Shown here one piece after another: positions 52,301 through 64,000 of a stretch of 64,000 nt of DNA (the first letter of the stretch is position 1; each line of letters opens with the position of its first letter). The notes under the pieces were generated by a model. That model saw only the letters and a list, made by a program, of their open reading frames with translations. It did no database searches and was not told the DNA's origin. Source of the DNA: Micropterix aruncella (Eukaryota > Arthropoda > Insecta > Lepidoptera > Micropterigidae); contig OX155960.1 in the NCBI GenBank assembly GCA_944548615.1, positions 30,883,211 through 30,947,210 of the forward strand. Direction: 5' to 3'. The position numbers were made by a program, and so were the translations under genes.

Positions 52301-52619
52301 TTTAGACTGACTCAATAAAAAAAAGTTGACCGAGACAAGGCATCTTGTTTTCACTTCAGTAAACCCTCTTTCTCTGCGCATTCTACGGATTAAATGGAGG
52401 TCAAAATATCACAAATCATATTATGATACGCTACCCAAGGTAGCGTATTTAATTTAAAGTCAAGTATTACTTTAATATTTAGTGAAGTATTTTCGTGGTG
52501 AGAAATGTGGATGAGATTATGTAGTAAGTTATTTTTTGAAATTTAATGATATCTGAGTATTAAATACTAGTGGTTATTAAATTGTAAGAATATTGGCTAT
52601 TTTTAATTATAATAAATTA

Positions 52620-53000
52620 ATAGTTTAAAAAAAAAACACTAAAAACACATTTTTGGGCTATGATACGATATTCCATCATGGAATGCCAGTGCCTATCTTC
52701 GGGCTTCATCATCAGACCTTGAAACCTAATCGTGGTCAAAGTTCATTCCAAGACTTTTCTAACAAGTCCAAACACAGCTATGATACGATGTTCCATCATG
52801 AATGAAGTTCCAGTACATATCTTCTGACTCCATCATCAGATCAGTTCGACAGTACCATATTATTGTATTGTCATCAGAACTACATACAGCTGCCAATTTT
52901 CATGACGCTACGATCCTTGGAAGATGGTTAAATTAGTTACCTTAGATTCCATAACATAGTTAGTTACATAGAGGTCGACCTAATAAAAGCGTGTTAAAAA
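52620..53000 (+). mobile_element. dispersed repeat R, copy 2
   Basis: Same orientation and same two ends as 2521-2935; it contains GGGCTATGATACGATATTCC and GACGCTACGATCCTTGGAAG. It lacks the CACATACA insertion of copy 1. Confidence 0.75.
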
Positions 53001-53679
53001 TGGTGTTAATCGTAATGCCTACCTAACAATATTTGTATGTGTTGTAATTTTGTGTTTATCAAAAGCACAATAACAGTAACATTTAAAGGCACGAGCCGTT
53101 GTTTTCGAATATATGCCATAAACTACTACATTTACTGTAATACCATTGCAGTATTTAAAATATTACATCTCTATTCTCTGAACTTCGCGTGCGTGGCTTT
53201 GACGTTTCAATGCCTGTATTGCCAGATTTTTACTTCATTACCACAGACACACAAGAAAATCGACAATTTTGTTACGTATGTTGAAATTGACAGAACCACA
53301 ATAGCATTTTTAACTGCATTATTCCGAGATATTTTTAAAGTGACTTAATTTTAAATCGAGAGAAATGCATTGGACCCGTTGTTTTTTAAATTTAAAGGCG
53401 AACACGTTGCCTTCTCCGAGTGCAGTGCATGCACGTATACCGGCTGATTGCGCGTCTGTGTGAGTTCCGAGATCGTTCGTCACGGGCGCACACATCGACA
53501 CGCGGTAGCGCGGCGAGTGCGCCAGTAGGTTTTGTGTTATTATTTCGTCCGGAGAGAAAAAAATGTTAATTTGAGTTAGCGTGAAATTAATGTTGGTGGT
53601 TGCTTTGTTACTCATTTCTGACTTTTACCGGATGCCAGATATCCTCAACATGTTTGTAATTACTTATGCGACGACTGAC
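53001..53679. other. no certain gene; GC-rich patch
   Basis: 53400-53540 is GC-rich. A 98-codon minus-strand frame (53319-53615, ATG start) and a 103-codon plus-strand frame (53037-53348) overlap; neither has a recognisable motif. Confidence 0.3.
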
Positions 53680-53839
53680 TTTTCTCATGGTGCCCGGCCG
53701 TGCCATACTGCGTATAGTCTACGAAATATAATTTGGCGAACTTAGGACCTTTTTCATTTCTATCGTCAAGAGTTATAAACATCCGATATGGTTTAACCAA
53801 ATCGTCTTGATCTGGATCGAAAGGGCGCTGGGCCCACCT
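53680..53839 (-). CDS. candidate host exon (downstream of the 53916-53971 exon)
   Basis: The minus strand encodes RWAQRPFDPDQDDLVKPYRM, then FITLDDRNEKGPKFAKLYFV, DYTQYGTAGHHEK, a charged, well-mixed protein-like sequence. An AG acceptor stands at 53840-53841 and a GTCAGT donor at 53679. Joined to the upstream exon across a 76-bp intron the frame is kept. I do not recognise the protein. No repeat copy of this segment exists in the window, which supports single-copy coding sequence. Confidence 0.45.
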
Positions 53840-53915
53840 CTCCAATAACAATATCGTATTTACCATTCGAGAAATATCTATTTATCTAGCCTATTTATGA
53901 ATACGATTTACTTAC

Positions 53916-53971
53916 CTCAATTATTAGCCCATGCGGAGTTTTGAAGTTAGTACTATTCTTCTTAAATATGG
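53916..53971 (-). CDS. candidate host exon, 56 bp
   Basis: Between an AG acceptor (53972-53973) and a strong GTAAGT donor at 53915 the minus strand reads IFKKNSTNFKTPHGLIIE. It joins in frame to the candidate exon at 53680-53839. Short exon plus 76-bp intron is ordinary for insects. Function not recognised. Confidence 0.4.
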
Positions 53972-55547
53972 CTAATTACATGAAAACCCCAATGCCAATT
54001 ATTTATTCTGTATTATTTGCAGTGGAGGTCCATAAAAGATAGTATATTATGATGTGCGGGCACTGGGCATACCATGTTGCATAGTTGGCCTTGGCACATT
54101 ACACATTTCAGTAAACAGAGCGGCAATAAAATCATGACATATTACAGAGCTCAAGCAACATATCCCAGTATTTCCCTCCATATTTTGCTGACATACTCGA
54201 GCATTCTTAAGAATATATAGTTTGTACTCACACAGCATATGTACCTACTTTATCTTTTCGGGTATTCTGCGACGGTTTTCGTTTAAACAATCAGTAAAAA
54301 TACGAATGTGAATGTGTTACGTGCCCTAGGGGATATCAGGTAATTAGCCATATTTAATAAAACTTAGAAACGGCTCATAATTGAGGTTAGTCGTTCTAGT
54401 AATAAATTGTCTACATTAAAAGATCTTACAGCTATTATAAAAGTGTGCCCAAAAGGCCCATTCTCTTTTATATGTTTTATCAAATATGAAACACAGACAC
54501 TAATAATAAGATCTTCTTCCGCACTGGCCAATGATAGCTGACATTAACCTACATAAAAAGGGAAAAGCAGCGATTGTCGAGGTAGCCTTAATCTGAATCA
54601 TCAGCTGAGACGTCAGAATCCGTCAGAAACTAATTTAAAATAAAACAACAACTGAAATAACTACGAAACTGTCAAATTCAATTGAAATTATATTGACTAA
54701 ATACGACGAAATGCAATTTTTGCTTAGGACAAAATGTGAAAGCGATTAATTAATTAATATAGTAATGTGATGCTTCCTCATTTCAAAACCAATTGAATTT
54801 TATTTTAGGAAGCTTTTACAGATCACAATATAATTAATGATCATTAGGTAAGTATAAGTAATATTATCATGTCAGGCTAATAAATTTGTATAAATGTATT
54901 GACGCCTAATGTATTACATTATACGTATAAATGCAATATTTAAAAAGAAAAGCGAGTTTAACTCGCGCTCCAAGAGTTCCGTAACTTATAAAGAAGGGGT
55001 TCATCATGCTTTCTGGAATTATGTGATTAGATGATTAAATACGCCGACATAAATATTGAATGATCGATATATATTTGTAGGACTGGAACGCATGGGTTTT
55101 TTTTATACGCTTCTGAGGCAAGTGTTTAAAATATTGGGTGGCACTGGTTATTTAATTGTATATTAATGACAAATACGCCAAATTATATTTTGTCGACGAT
55201 ATGTTGCAAGAGAATCCACCGTTTACTCGAGAAATATATAATATATGTATCTTATTTTCGGGAATTAAATTTTGCCGTACAATTTCGGACACCAGCTTCT
55301 GCCACTGATAAAAAGTCGTGGGCATTGTAACGTCTCCCAAAAATAGTTTCCCTAAAGTTTATCCATTTACAATAAATCTATATAAATATTGACTGTTAAA
55401 ATGTAAATAATAATTATTGAGCTCTATTATTTTAACGCCTATTGGTTTTGGTTGGTTTTTCGCACAGATCTAATATTATTTATACATTTTTTAAAAAATG
55501 GTGCATTCTCATGAAAAATACATTTTTTGAAATTAGACTATAAAAAG
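53972..55547. other. AT-rich, no gene recognised
   Basis: Possibly intronic to the candidate gene on the minus strand. No repeat partner or motif-bearing frame found. Confidence 0.3.
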
Positions 55548-55770
55548 CGCGTGTTTACCGCATGAATTTTGTGGCACCCGACGTTTTGGCGATGTTTTAA
55601 CCGTCGTTGTCCAAGGTAGACTGGACAACGGCGACTATACGAGATAGACTAGACAGTCTACCCTGAACAAAGGCGATTGTAACACTGCCGAAACGTCGGT
55701 TGTTACAAACTTCACTCGGTAAATTCGTTTTTATCCTATTTATAATATAAATTTTGATAGATTTTCAACC
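55548..55770. mobile_element. Penelope-like P1 termini joined head to head
   Basis: TTTACCGCATGAATTTTGTG and CACCCGACGTTTTGG are followed by TCTACC...GACAACGG and then the inverse, CGAAACGTCGG, CACTCGGTAAATTCGTTTTT and TATCCTATTTATAAT. No coding sequence separates the two inverted ends. Confidence 0.8.
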
Positions 55771-56592
55771 CTATGAAATCTAAAATCGGAATCTGAAAAT
55801 ACTTTGTCTTTTTGGCGCGTTTTTATCGATCTTTATTATTATTAGCCCAGTCAATTTGTTCAATAAAAATCTTCAACCTTAAAAAGGGTCATGTAGTTTT
55901 AAGTTTGTTGTATGTTGTTAATACACTTGTCAATAATAAAATACTAAGTTTGCAGCTTCGAAAGATCTTATAAACTACGCATTGCTCAACAAACAGCGAT
56001 TTTTTCGGTTTTTGCTCTACACCTTTTAAAGTATGGGTCCTGCAGAACAGTTATTCTTTTCTTTTTTTAAAATATTTTTGTTTGGAAAAGGTCCCGAAGT
56101 TTACGAGACACAACTTCTTCGAGGGTTGGCATTGTTTGTCAATCGTATTAACGCGCCATTACTCAGGTCACCAAGTGGCTTCTCGAATCTCCAAAGAATT
56201 AGTTTTAAGCTATTGCATAGCTTTTATCGCGGGCCTAGGCCAGCGCGGCGACCGAATGAAGAAATTTCTTAACGAAAATTAATGATTTTAAACTGATAAT
56301 TACGTCTAAACGAGTACTGCTTACGATTCGAAAAAAATATATGTTAAACAAGAACGTTTTCCAAATATTCTTAGCTTTGAATATTTTAGATTTTGTTTAT
56401 ATTACATAGTATAATTAATTTGTAAAATTAGGTCTAACCGAACACAAAAACGACTACTACGCAAATACTATCTGGCGTATTATTATGAAACCTGCACCAT
56501 TTTAAAGATAATTTAATTATCTATCTTTCTATCTACGATTTTTTTTTAATAATCCGTTTTTTTTGGTTTATCGAATAAAAAATTCGTGCGCG
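55771..56592. other. no gene recognised
   Basis: AAGCTATTGCATAGCTTTTA at 56207 is echoed, inverted, at 56742-56762, suggesting a larger decayed element around the hairpin at 56593. Frames at 56033-56282 lack motifs. Confidence 0.3.
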
Positions 56593-56692
56593 GCGCTCTA
56601 TCGGAAGACGTTTTAAATTATTCCGAATCATTTGCTACCGCAGCCGCAGATGATTCCGAATAATTTCAACGTTTTCCGATAGAGCGCAGTTA
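56593..56692. mobile_element. 100-bp inverted-repeat element
   Basis: GCGCTCTATCGGAAGACGTT and AATTATTCCGAATCAT pair with ATGATTCCGAATAATT and AACGTTTTCCGATAGAGCGC. Arms of about 38 bp surround a 17-base GC-rich loop. Confidence 0.8.
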
Positions 56693-57043
56693 TCTGATAT
56701 CAGAAAAAAAAATAATTATAACTGCATAAGTTGTTAAAAATGCTATGCAATAGCTTTACCGCAGCAGTCCCCGAGTGCCACACGTTTTTTTATTTTGTTT
56801 GTTGTGACATTTTTCACTTTTTGGTGAAAGAAATGTTTTTTTTTTTTGAAATGGAACTTTTCGACATACGGTGCTCTATTTAGGATTAAAGTGTAGTAAT
56901 TTTGTTCTGCTTAAAAAACGAAAGGCTTTTAATTTTCCTTATGCGATATGAACTTTAAGGTGGGGCCTCATCCGTATACGGGCGACCAGTTTTCACGTTG
57001 GAGGAGAAGTGCAACATTATAAATATAATTTCTTATATTTCAG

Positions 57044-57234
57044 TGGTACAAAGTCGACAAAACACACCTCAGTCAAAACACGTTATCCAAGTTTTGTCAG
57101 CTGGGTCCAGATTCGGTGACACGAGAGTTTATCTCTAACTCCATAGAAAAGTCTTCTTGGATATGGACTCAAATTTGGCACGTCCTCGTAAAATCTTTCC
57201 TCGGATACTTCTGGACCAGGACTGATATTAATGG
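57044..57234 (+). CDS. host gene exon, unrecognised protein
   Basis: A pyrimidine-rich tract and CAG acceptor (ATTTCTTATATTTCAG) precede 57044 and a strong GTAAGT donor follows 57234. The 191-bp interval is open in the frame WYKVDKTHLSQNTLSKFCQL, then GPDSVTREFISNS, IEKSSWIWTQIWHVLVKSF, LGYFWTRTDIN. The exon ends in phase 2. Composition is coding-like, and GC is higher than the flanks. I do not recognise the family; the tryptophan-rich, amphipathic end could be membrane-associated or part of a folded domain. No neighbouring exon was identified. This is the best-supported host gene piece in the window. Confidence 0.65.
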
Positions 57235-58025
57235 GTAAGTGTAATTTTGATTTATTTATAGAAGTTCTGGCGATCAGGATGTTAGAATGTTTAAGATATC
57301 TATATGATTTATTTTTTTCGTAAATCTACTATATTTCATCTGAATGTTGATTTATCCTCTCATCGCCGATGTTTGATTTTCTTATTTTTTCTTAATTGAT
57401 TTTGATAGAACATAAACAATTTACGCATTTGTCCTGGTAGAGCCTAAAGACTTCTTAGTATGTGTTTCCTTATTTTTTATTAATTGGCGCATATTTGCTT
57501 ACGCTGGCGAAAAGTGATTCCACCATAGCCTAGGATATACGAACATGTTCTGTCGTCTACTGCTTCAGAATAAACTACTACCGCAAATCATACTACTACA
57601 TGTACAATGGTTTTTAATTATCCTTAACCCGTCGGACGCCGACAGTGCCTATAGGCATTTTGCGTCGTTTGACAGATCCGCGCGTAATCGTTTCGGTCGG
57701 CCTCCGTATGTATTATATTGTATTGTTTAGCATATTTTGTAATCCTTATATACCAGATAATTTAAAACATCATTGGCTTTACTACTGTTATATATTATAC
57801 TTAGGTATAAGTTATTTTTTATACTGTATGTTTTTAACAAAATAAATAAATAAATTTGCAGCAAGTGCCGCATACCGATAAAAAAAAACAAAAAAAAAGA
57901 TATATATAATATACATGACTGAAAAGATGAATTACTAGTTAACAAGAGAAAATTCATGAAAACACGATATTATTAGTATGTATTCACAAAATCGACCAAA
58001 AAGTTGCGGCGTAGTTTTTTGCGCG
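57235..58025. other. probable intron or intergenic sequence
   Basis: Follows the exon donor. AT-rich. TGCCTATAGGCATTTTG near 57646 is palindromic. No second exon was found. Confidence 0.3.
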
Positions 58026-58123
58026 CGAAGGCTGGATTCCGAGCGGTTAAGGCTGGATTCCGATCGGTTAAGGCTGGATTCAGGGCGGTAAGACTCAATG
58101 TGAAACATTGAGTCTTACCGCCC
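58026..58123. repeat. 21-bp triplet repeat followed by a perfect 19-bp hairpin
   Basis: AAGGCTGGATTCCGAGCGGTT-type units occur three times (58027-58090). The hairpin at 58083-58123 pairs GGGCGGTAAGACTCAATGT with its exact inverse across a 3-base loop (GAA). Confidence 0.85.
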
Positions 58124-58204
58124 GCCGGGAATTGACTTTCACTGTTTACATAAAGTCAGTCAATATTTACCGTTCATATGTTTATCTTGTTTATTTCAAT
58201 GTTT

Positions 58205-58995
58205 ACATAAAGTTCCGTTTCTCGCAGGTGCCTAAATTGGGGTCTAAAAAGGCGCTAAAACGACGCTTAATTTTGAAGTGACGTTTTGGTATTCCCTTTT
58301 ATAGCCCCTAACTGGCGCGTGCTTATGTGGAGATCATCAGGTGCTTAAATTGACTTTAAGGGCCGTCGAGACCCTTTTGGGTATTCCATTTCTACAACTG
58401 TCATGACGGATGGGTCTTGTTCGGGGTCTTATCTAAGAACGGTCTAAAATCAATCAGTCTTCGTCTGACAGCCGTATAACTTATTTTTGCTTGTGATTCC
58501 GAAAACTTTTCGTGTTGCAATTTTCAAAAATGTTTGCTCAGCATTGACTTTTAAATCGAAGAAGGAATGATGAGCGTTGATTATCGTAAGTAATCGTTTA
58601 TTCATATCTTGCCCTAAAAATCCTGTGTATTTTTTGTAGGTTATGATAAATCGCCCTGTATAGGCACATTCTCCTTCTTGTTTAGGCACATTCTCCTTAT
58701 TATTGTTTGGCATTTTATTTCAAAACATACGAAAACGCGAATCGACACACAAACACGAAACTGCGCGGCGGCGGAGAGCGATCGGGCGACTGACCGGGCG
58801 GCGAGCTGTCAAAATTAAGACCCCGCTTTAGAACGGCCATAGACAAAGCGAAAATTTTGAGATTTAAGACCGGTTCTTAATTTTGATGAAACGGAATACC
58901 AACAAAATAACGAAGGTGCTTAAGCACCTTCAATAACTTGTTCTTAATTTTTAGCACCAGCTTAGTTTAAGCCCGCGGGAAACGGAATACAGGCC
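58205..58995 (-). mobile_element. inverted-repeat DNA element carrying an open frame
   Basis: The left edge TTCCGTTTCTCGCAGG and the right edge CCGCGGGAAACGGAAT pair. Inner words TTTTGGTATTCC / GGAATACCAA pair again. The right third (58735-58870) is GC-rich and precedes an ATG-led frame on the minus strand. It resembles a non-autonomous DNA transposon with a promoter-like end. No target duplication was fixed. Confidence 0.5.
58450..58713 (-). CDS. hypothetical protein inside the 58205-58995 element
   Basis: ATG at 58711-58713 opens MPNNNKENVPKQEGECAYTG and continues 87 codons to KLYGCQTKTD. It is basic and hydrophilic, with no transmembrane segment or zinc motif I can see. The duplicated CCTAAACAAGAAGGAGAATG / TGCCTATAC words at its start suggest a small internal duplication. 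It might be a first exon of an element-encoded protein or captured host sequence. Confidence 0.3.
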   Translation of the reverse strand: MPNNNKENVPKQEGECAYTGRFIITYKKYTGFLGQDMNKRLLTIINAHHSFFDLKVNAEQTFLKIATRKVFGITSKNKLYGCQTKTD

Positions 58996-59384
58996 AGTGG
59001 TGGTTATTTTTATCGGTCATTGGAGAAAAATAAGTTCTCGGAAACGACAGTATTCGAGACGAGTGAATTGTTTGTTCAGAACATTTACTGTTAAAAGAGT
59101 TGACGGAAATGCCAAAAAAGAGGTATCGAAAAGAAACTTCATTTACGCTAGGTAAAACTTTCGAGAAGACGCGACGTATACCGATGTATACCAATGTCTA
59201 AAGATTGATTTATCACTTTAAGAAGAAGAAATTCAGCTTAAACACACAGAAGTTGTCCGTTCTTGCATGCGTGCGTATTGGCTAATAAAATGGTCTCTTG
59301 ATTTGTCTCAAATTCAGGACATGTGGCCGCAAATCCCTTAAAATAACGGAGAGAAGGTACCGCTGTTTGTTAGAAATAATTAGA
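58996..59384. other. no gene recognised
   Basis: Short frames only; no repeat partner seen. Confidence 0.3.
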
Positions 59385-59993
59385 CAGCTAATGGGGCCGG
59401 TGCAATTAGGCCATTATGACCCATTGTGTTTAGGGTCGCCACAATTCACGGGTCAACACCCATCCGGCAGCCTACACGCAGAAGTCCGAGCCCGGGTATA
59501 CTCTAGCCCGCGGACCAGTTTTCCCTAGGAGTCAACCTTCGGGCACTCCTGAACGGTTAGCGCATCGAGCGGCGTCAGCCAATCGATTGTGCGTTCCTAG
59601 TGATAGCCGAGGGAGTCTGGAAACAGTATTCTTTCCTATAGAACGGGGTAGTTGTTAACCTTGATACGACCAATCGCCTACCCAATACCGGGTGAACAGC
59701 CGAGCTAAGGATGCCGTGGTCCGCGATAGATTCGGTAGACACCGTATCACCGCTAAGTTAGGAAGAGGACCGCGCAAGCGACGTCGAACCTGTAACCAGT
59801 CGGGAGACTGAGTAATCTGGTTGCATCTGAAAACAAAGGGCGCGAGTGTCGGCCCACTGGGTGATTAACCTGGTTATCTCGCGGTAAGGCGTTGGCTTCT
59901 TACGAGCGAGTGGCGTAACTAGTCAACGAGTACACTCACCACACGGGAGACAGAACGATCTAATAACGCCAAAACTTCCTGAGGTGACGGTTC
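59385..59993 (-). mobile_element. X-family repeat, subfamily B, nearly full
   Basis: Runs from GACAGCTAATGGGGCC through GGGTCAACACCCATCCGGCA, CCGTGGTCCGCGATAGATTC and GTTATCTCGCGGTAAGGCGT to ACTTCCTGAGGTGACGG, then loses the last 20 bases of X. It is the inverse of the 20176 copy. Confidence 0.78.
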
Positions 59994-61321
59994 GATATTC
60001 CTAGTTCTATATTCCATAGTTCGATATTCCTAGTAAGGACGAAGTTGCATGACCATTGTCCAACACGATGCACATTCTATCACTCTTGAACTTATTAAGA
60101 TTTTCCTCATCATATAAATCGGTGTATTTAAGTGGAACGTCGGCATCCCGCCGAACAGCGCACATAATAGCTTTAGTTTGAGCGTTGCACTTACACGCTC
60201 TTTGTGGAAGCTCTCATTAGATATTCATCACCCCCCCCCCCCATCCCTTTTCCTCGATACCAAATAATTCCCCAACTTATGAAATTAATTCCATTATTAT
60301 GAAACGCCGGCCGCATGCCGATAATCGATCGATCGTAATTTACGGAATATTATCGAAATAAAAGGAGGAGAGCGAGTGATGCCCCCGAAGACTTGGCCGC
60401 GCGCCGCTCATTTAATATTACCGATAATTATTGGTTGGCGGATGGATAGGTACGGGCGCCATATGTTGACCTTATGTCGTCGACGCGGACTCGACGCGAC
60501 GATAATCTTTTATTTTTGTCTTGCCGCGATTATCGATAATTTTATAAGGGTGAGTATCGACTGCTGGGCCAGAGGGGGGGGGGGGAAGGGATATATGCGG
60601 AAGCGCCGAAACAACATATTGCATAACCAATAATTACAAATGTTTTATCTACAAACATTATAGGTATATTTAGAGAAAGGTCTGAAACTGTATGAGATTA
60701 GAGTTGTATTTAATAATCTTATATATTGTATGACTAATACGCGGAAATACATCGATAAAGACGAGCTACACGTGCTTTATGGTTTCCCGATTACGATTAT
60801 TAAAATAACATACCTGTATCAATTTCTCAAACAAATCATTAAGTTGATAAACCCTCTGAAATATTTTAATAACATTCAGCCAATACGCTCCGAAATGGTT
60901 TTAAACCATATAAAACGTTCTTAGACCTATTTGTAATCTTTAAGGTTAAATAGGTTCGTTTGTGGACAAATAAAATTTAAATAGAAGAAAATGAACCCAG
61001 TATAAGCATTTTTGAAATTTTTCACCACTTTTCACCGTGATATGAAAATGTGTAAAGTAGTGAAAAGCTTGTAAACCTGAATCTCATCACATTAAAAGGA
61101 ACGGTTGGAACGGAACAAGCTTGTTTTTTGGGATATATGGATGAATAGTGATCGTTAGTGGACTACAAAAGGACCTTTTAAACTTACATTGCACAGTCGA
61201 AAGTCGTGCACATCCGTAAGTATATCTCATTCAAATATTAGCATTTCCCGATCCAAGCTGGGATTTTCTTCGCTGCTTTTTAAGTAGCTTTTATTATTTT
61301 TATTTTAAATAAAAACATCAT

Positions 61322-61323
<2 letters not shown>
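59994..61323. other. no gene recognised; GC-rich and homopolymer patches
   Basis: GTTCGATATTCCTAG is repeated at 59990-60040. C13 lies near 60230 and G12 near 60574. 60300-60600 is GC-rich with ATCGATCGATCG and CGATAATT motifs and no repeat partner, so it may be host regulatory sequence. The rest is AT-rich. Confidence 0.3.

Positions 61324-61403
<80 letters not shown>
61324..61403. repeat. (TA)n microsatellite, left of the Tc1-like element
   Basis: About 80 bp of TA repeats ending exactly at the transposon edge. Confidence 0.95.

Positions 61404-64000
<2,597 letters not shown>

Noticed and set aside
60231..60245. Poly-C and poly-G runs as G-quadruplex switches
   Set aside because: Single homopolymer runs (also at 26641 and 60574) lack the four-tract layout and are prone to sequencing error.

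Overview
The window looks like a repeat-dense stretch of an insect nuclear genome, most likely a moth or butterfly. It is AT-rich, has almost no long host reading frames, shows intron-type splice signals, and carries mobile elements known from insects: an LOA-like LINE, an R1-clade LINE, a CR1/Jockey-like LINE tail, Penelope-like elements (PLEs), mariner and Tc1 transposases, a tRNA-derived SINE, many short inverted-repeat elements (MITEs) and the CTAGCTG-type repeats common in Lepidoptera. The order is inferred from repeat types remembered from Lepidoptera, not from a database search. Coordinates of repeat edges may be off by a few bases.

Layout. 1-2500: end of a mariner transposase, a 77-bp minisatellite, a MITE. 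2521-6180: dispersed repeats, one holding a nested 674-bp MITE, a palindromic MITE (M-family) and a GC-rich repeat here called X. 7055-8396: a short open frame, a perfect 128-bp inverted repeat between two (TA)n arrays, and a 240-bp MITE. 9528-14960: more X pieces, LINE tails and a dispersed repeat S. 14961-17036: a Penelope-like GIY-YIG endonuclease gene lying between two (TA)n arrays. 17640-21290: X copies around a dead R1-clade LINE. 21780-30800: a dead LINE end, 125-bp tandem repeats, M-family MITEs (one split by a second PLE), two foldback elements, and a SINE. 31411-34135: a (TACA)/(TA)n array and a 93-bp minisatellite. 35494-43092: X, then a nearly complete 5.3-kb LOA-like LINE with a 14-bp target-site duplication, then a PLE end. 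44507-52300: three dead mariner/IS630-type transposases and dispersed repeats. 53680-53971 and 57044-57234: the only segments resembling spliced host exons. 58000-60000: hairpins, an inverted-repeat element with its own open frame, and X. 61324-64000: a Tc1-like element inserted in a (TA)n array, then a PLE end in hairpin form running off the window.

How the parts relate. Nothing here is an operon or a metabolic pathway; the elements relate by insertion. The nesting gives relative ages: MITE inside dispersed repeat, PLE inside MITE, CTAGCTG repeat inside another copy of the same MITE, and Tc1 and PLE inside (TA)n. No transposase or reverse transcriptase gene is fully intact. The LOA-like element comes closest: its ORF2 is broken by what looks like one extra T in a T run at reverse-transcriptase motif A. 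The recurring theme is the pairing of (TA)n arrays with Penelope-type termini at three separate places.
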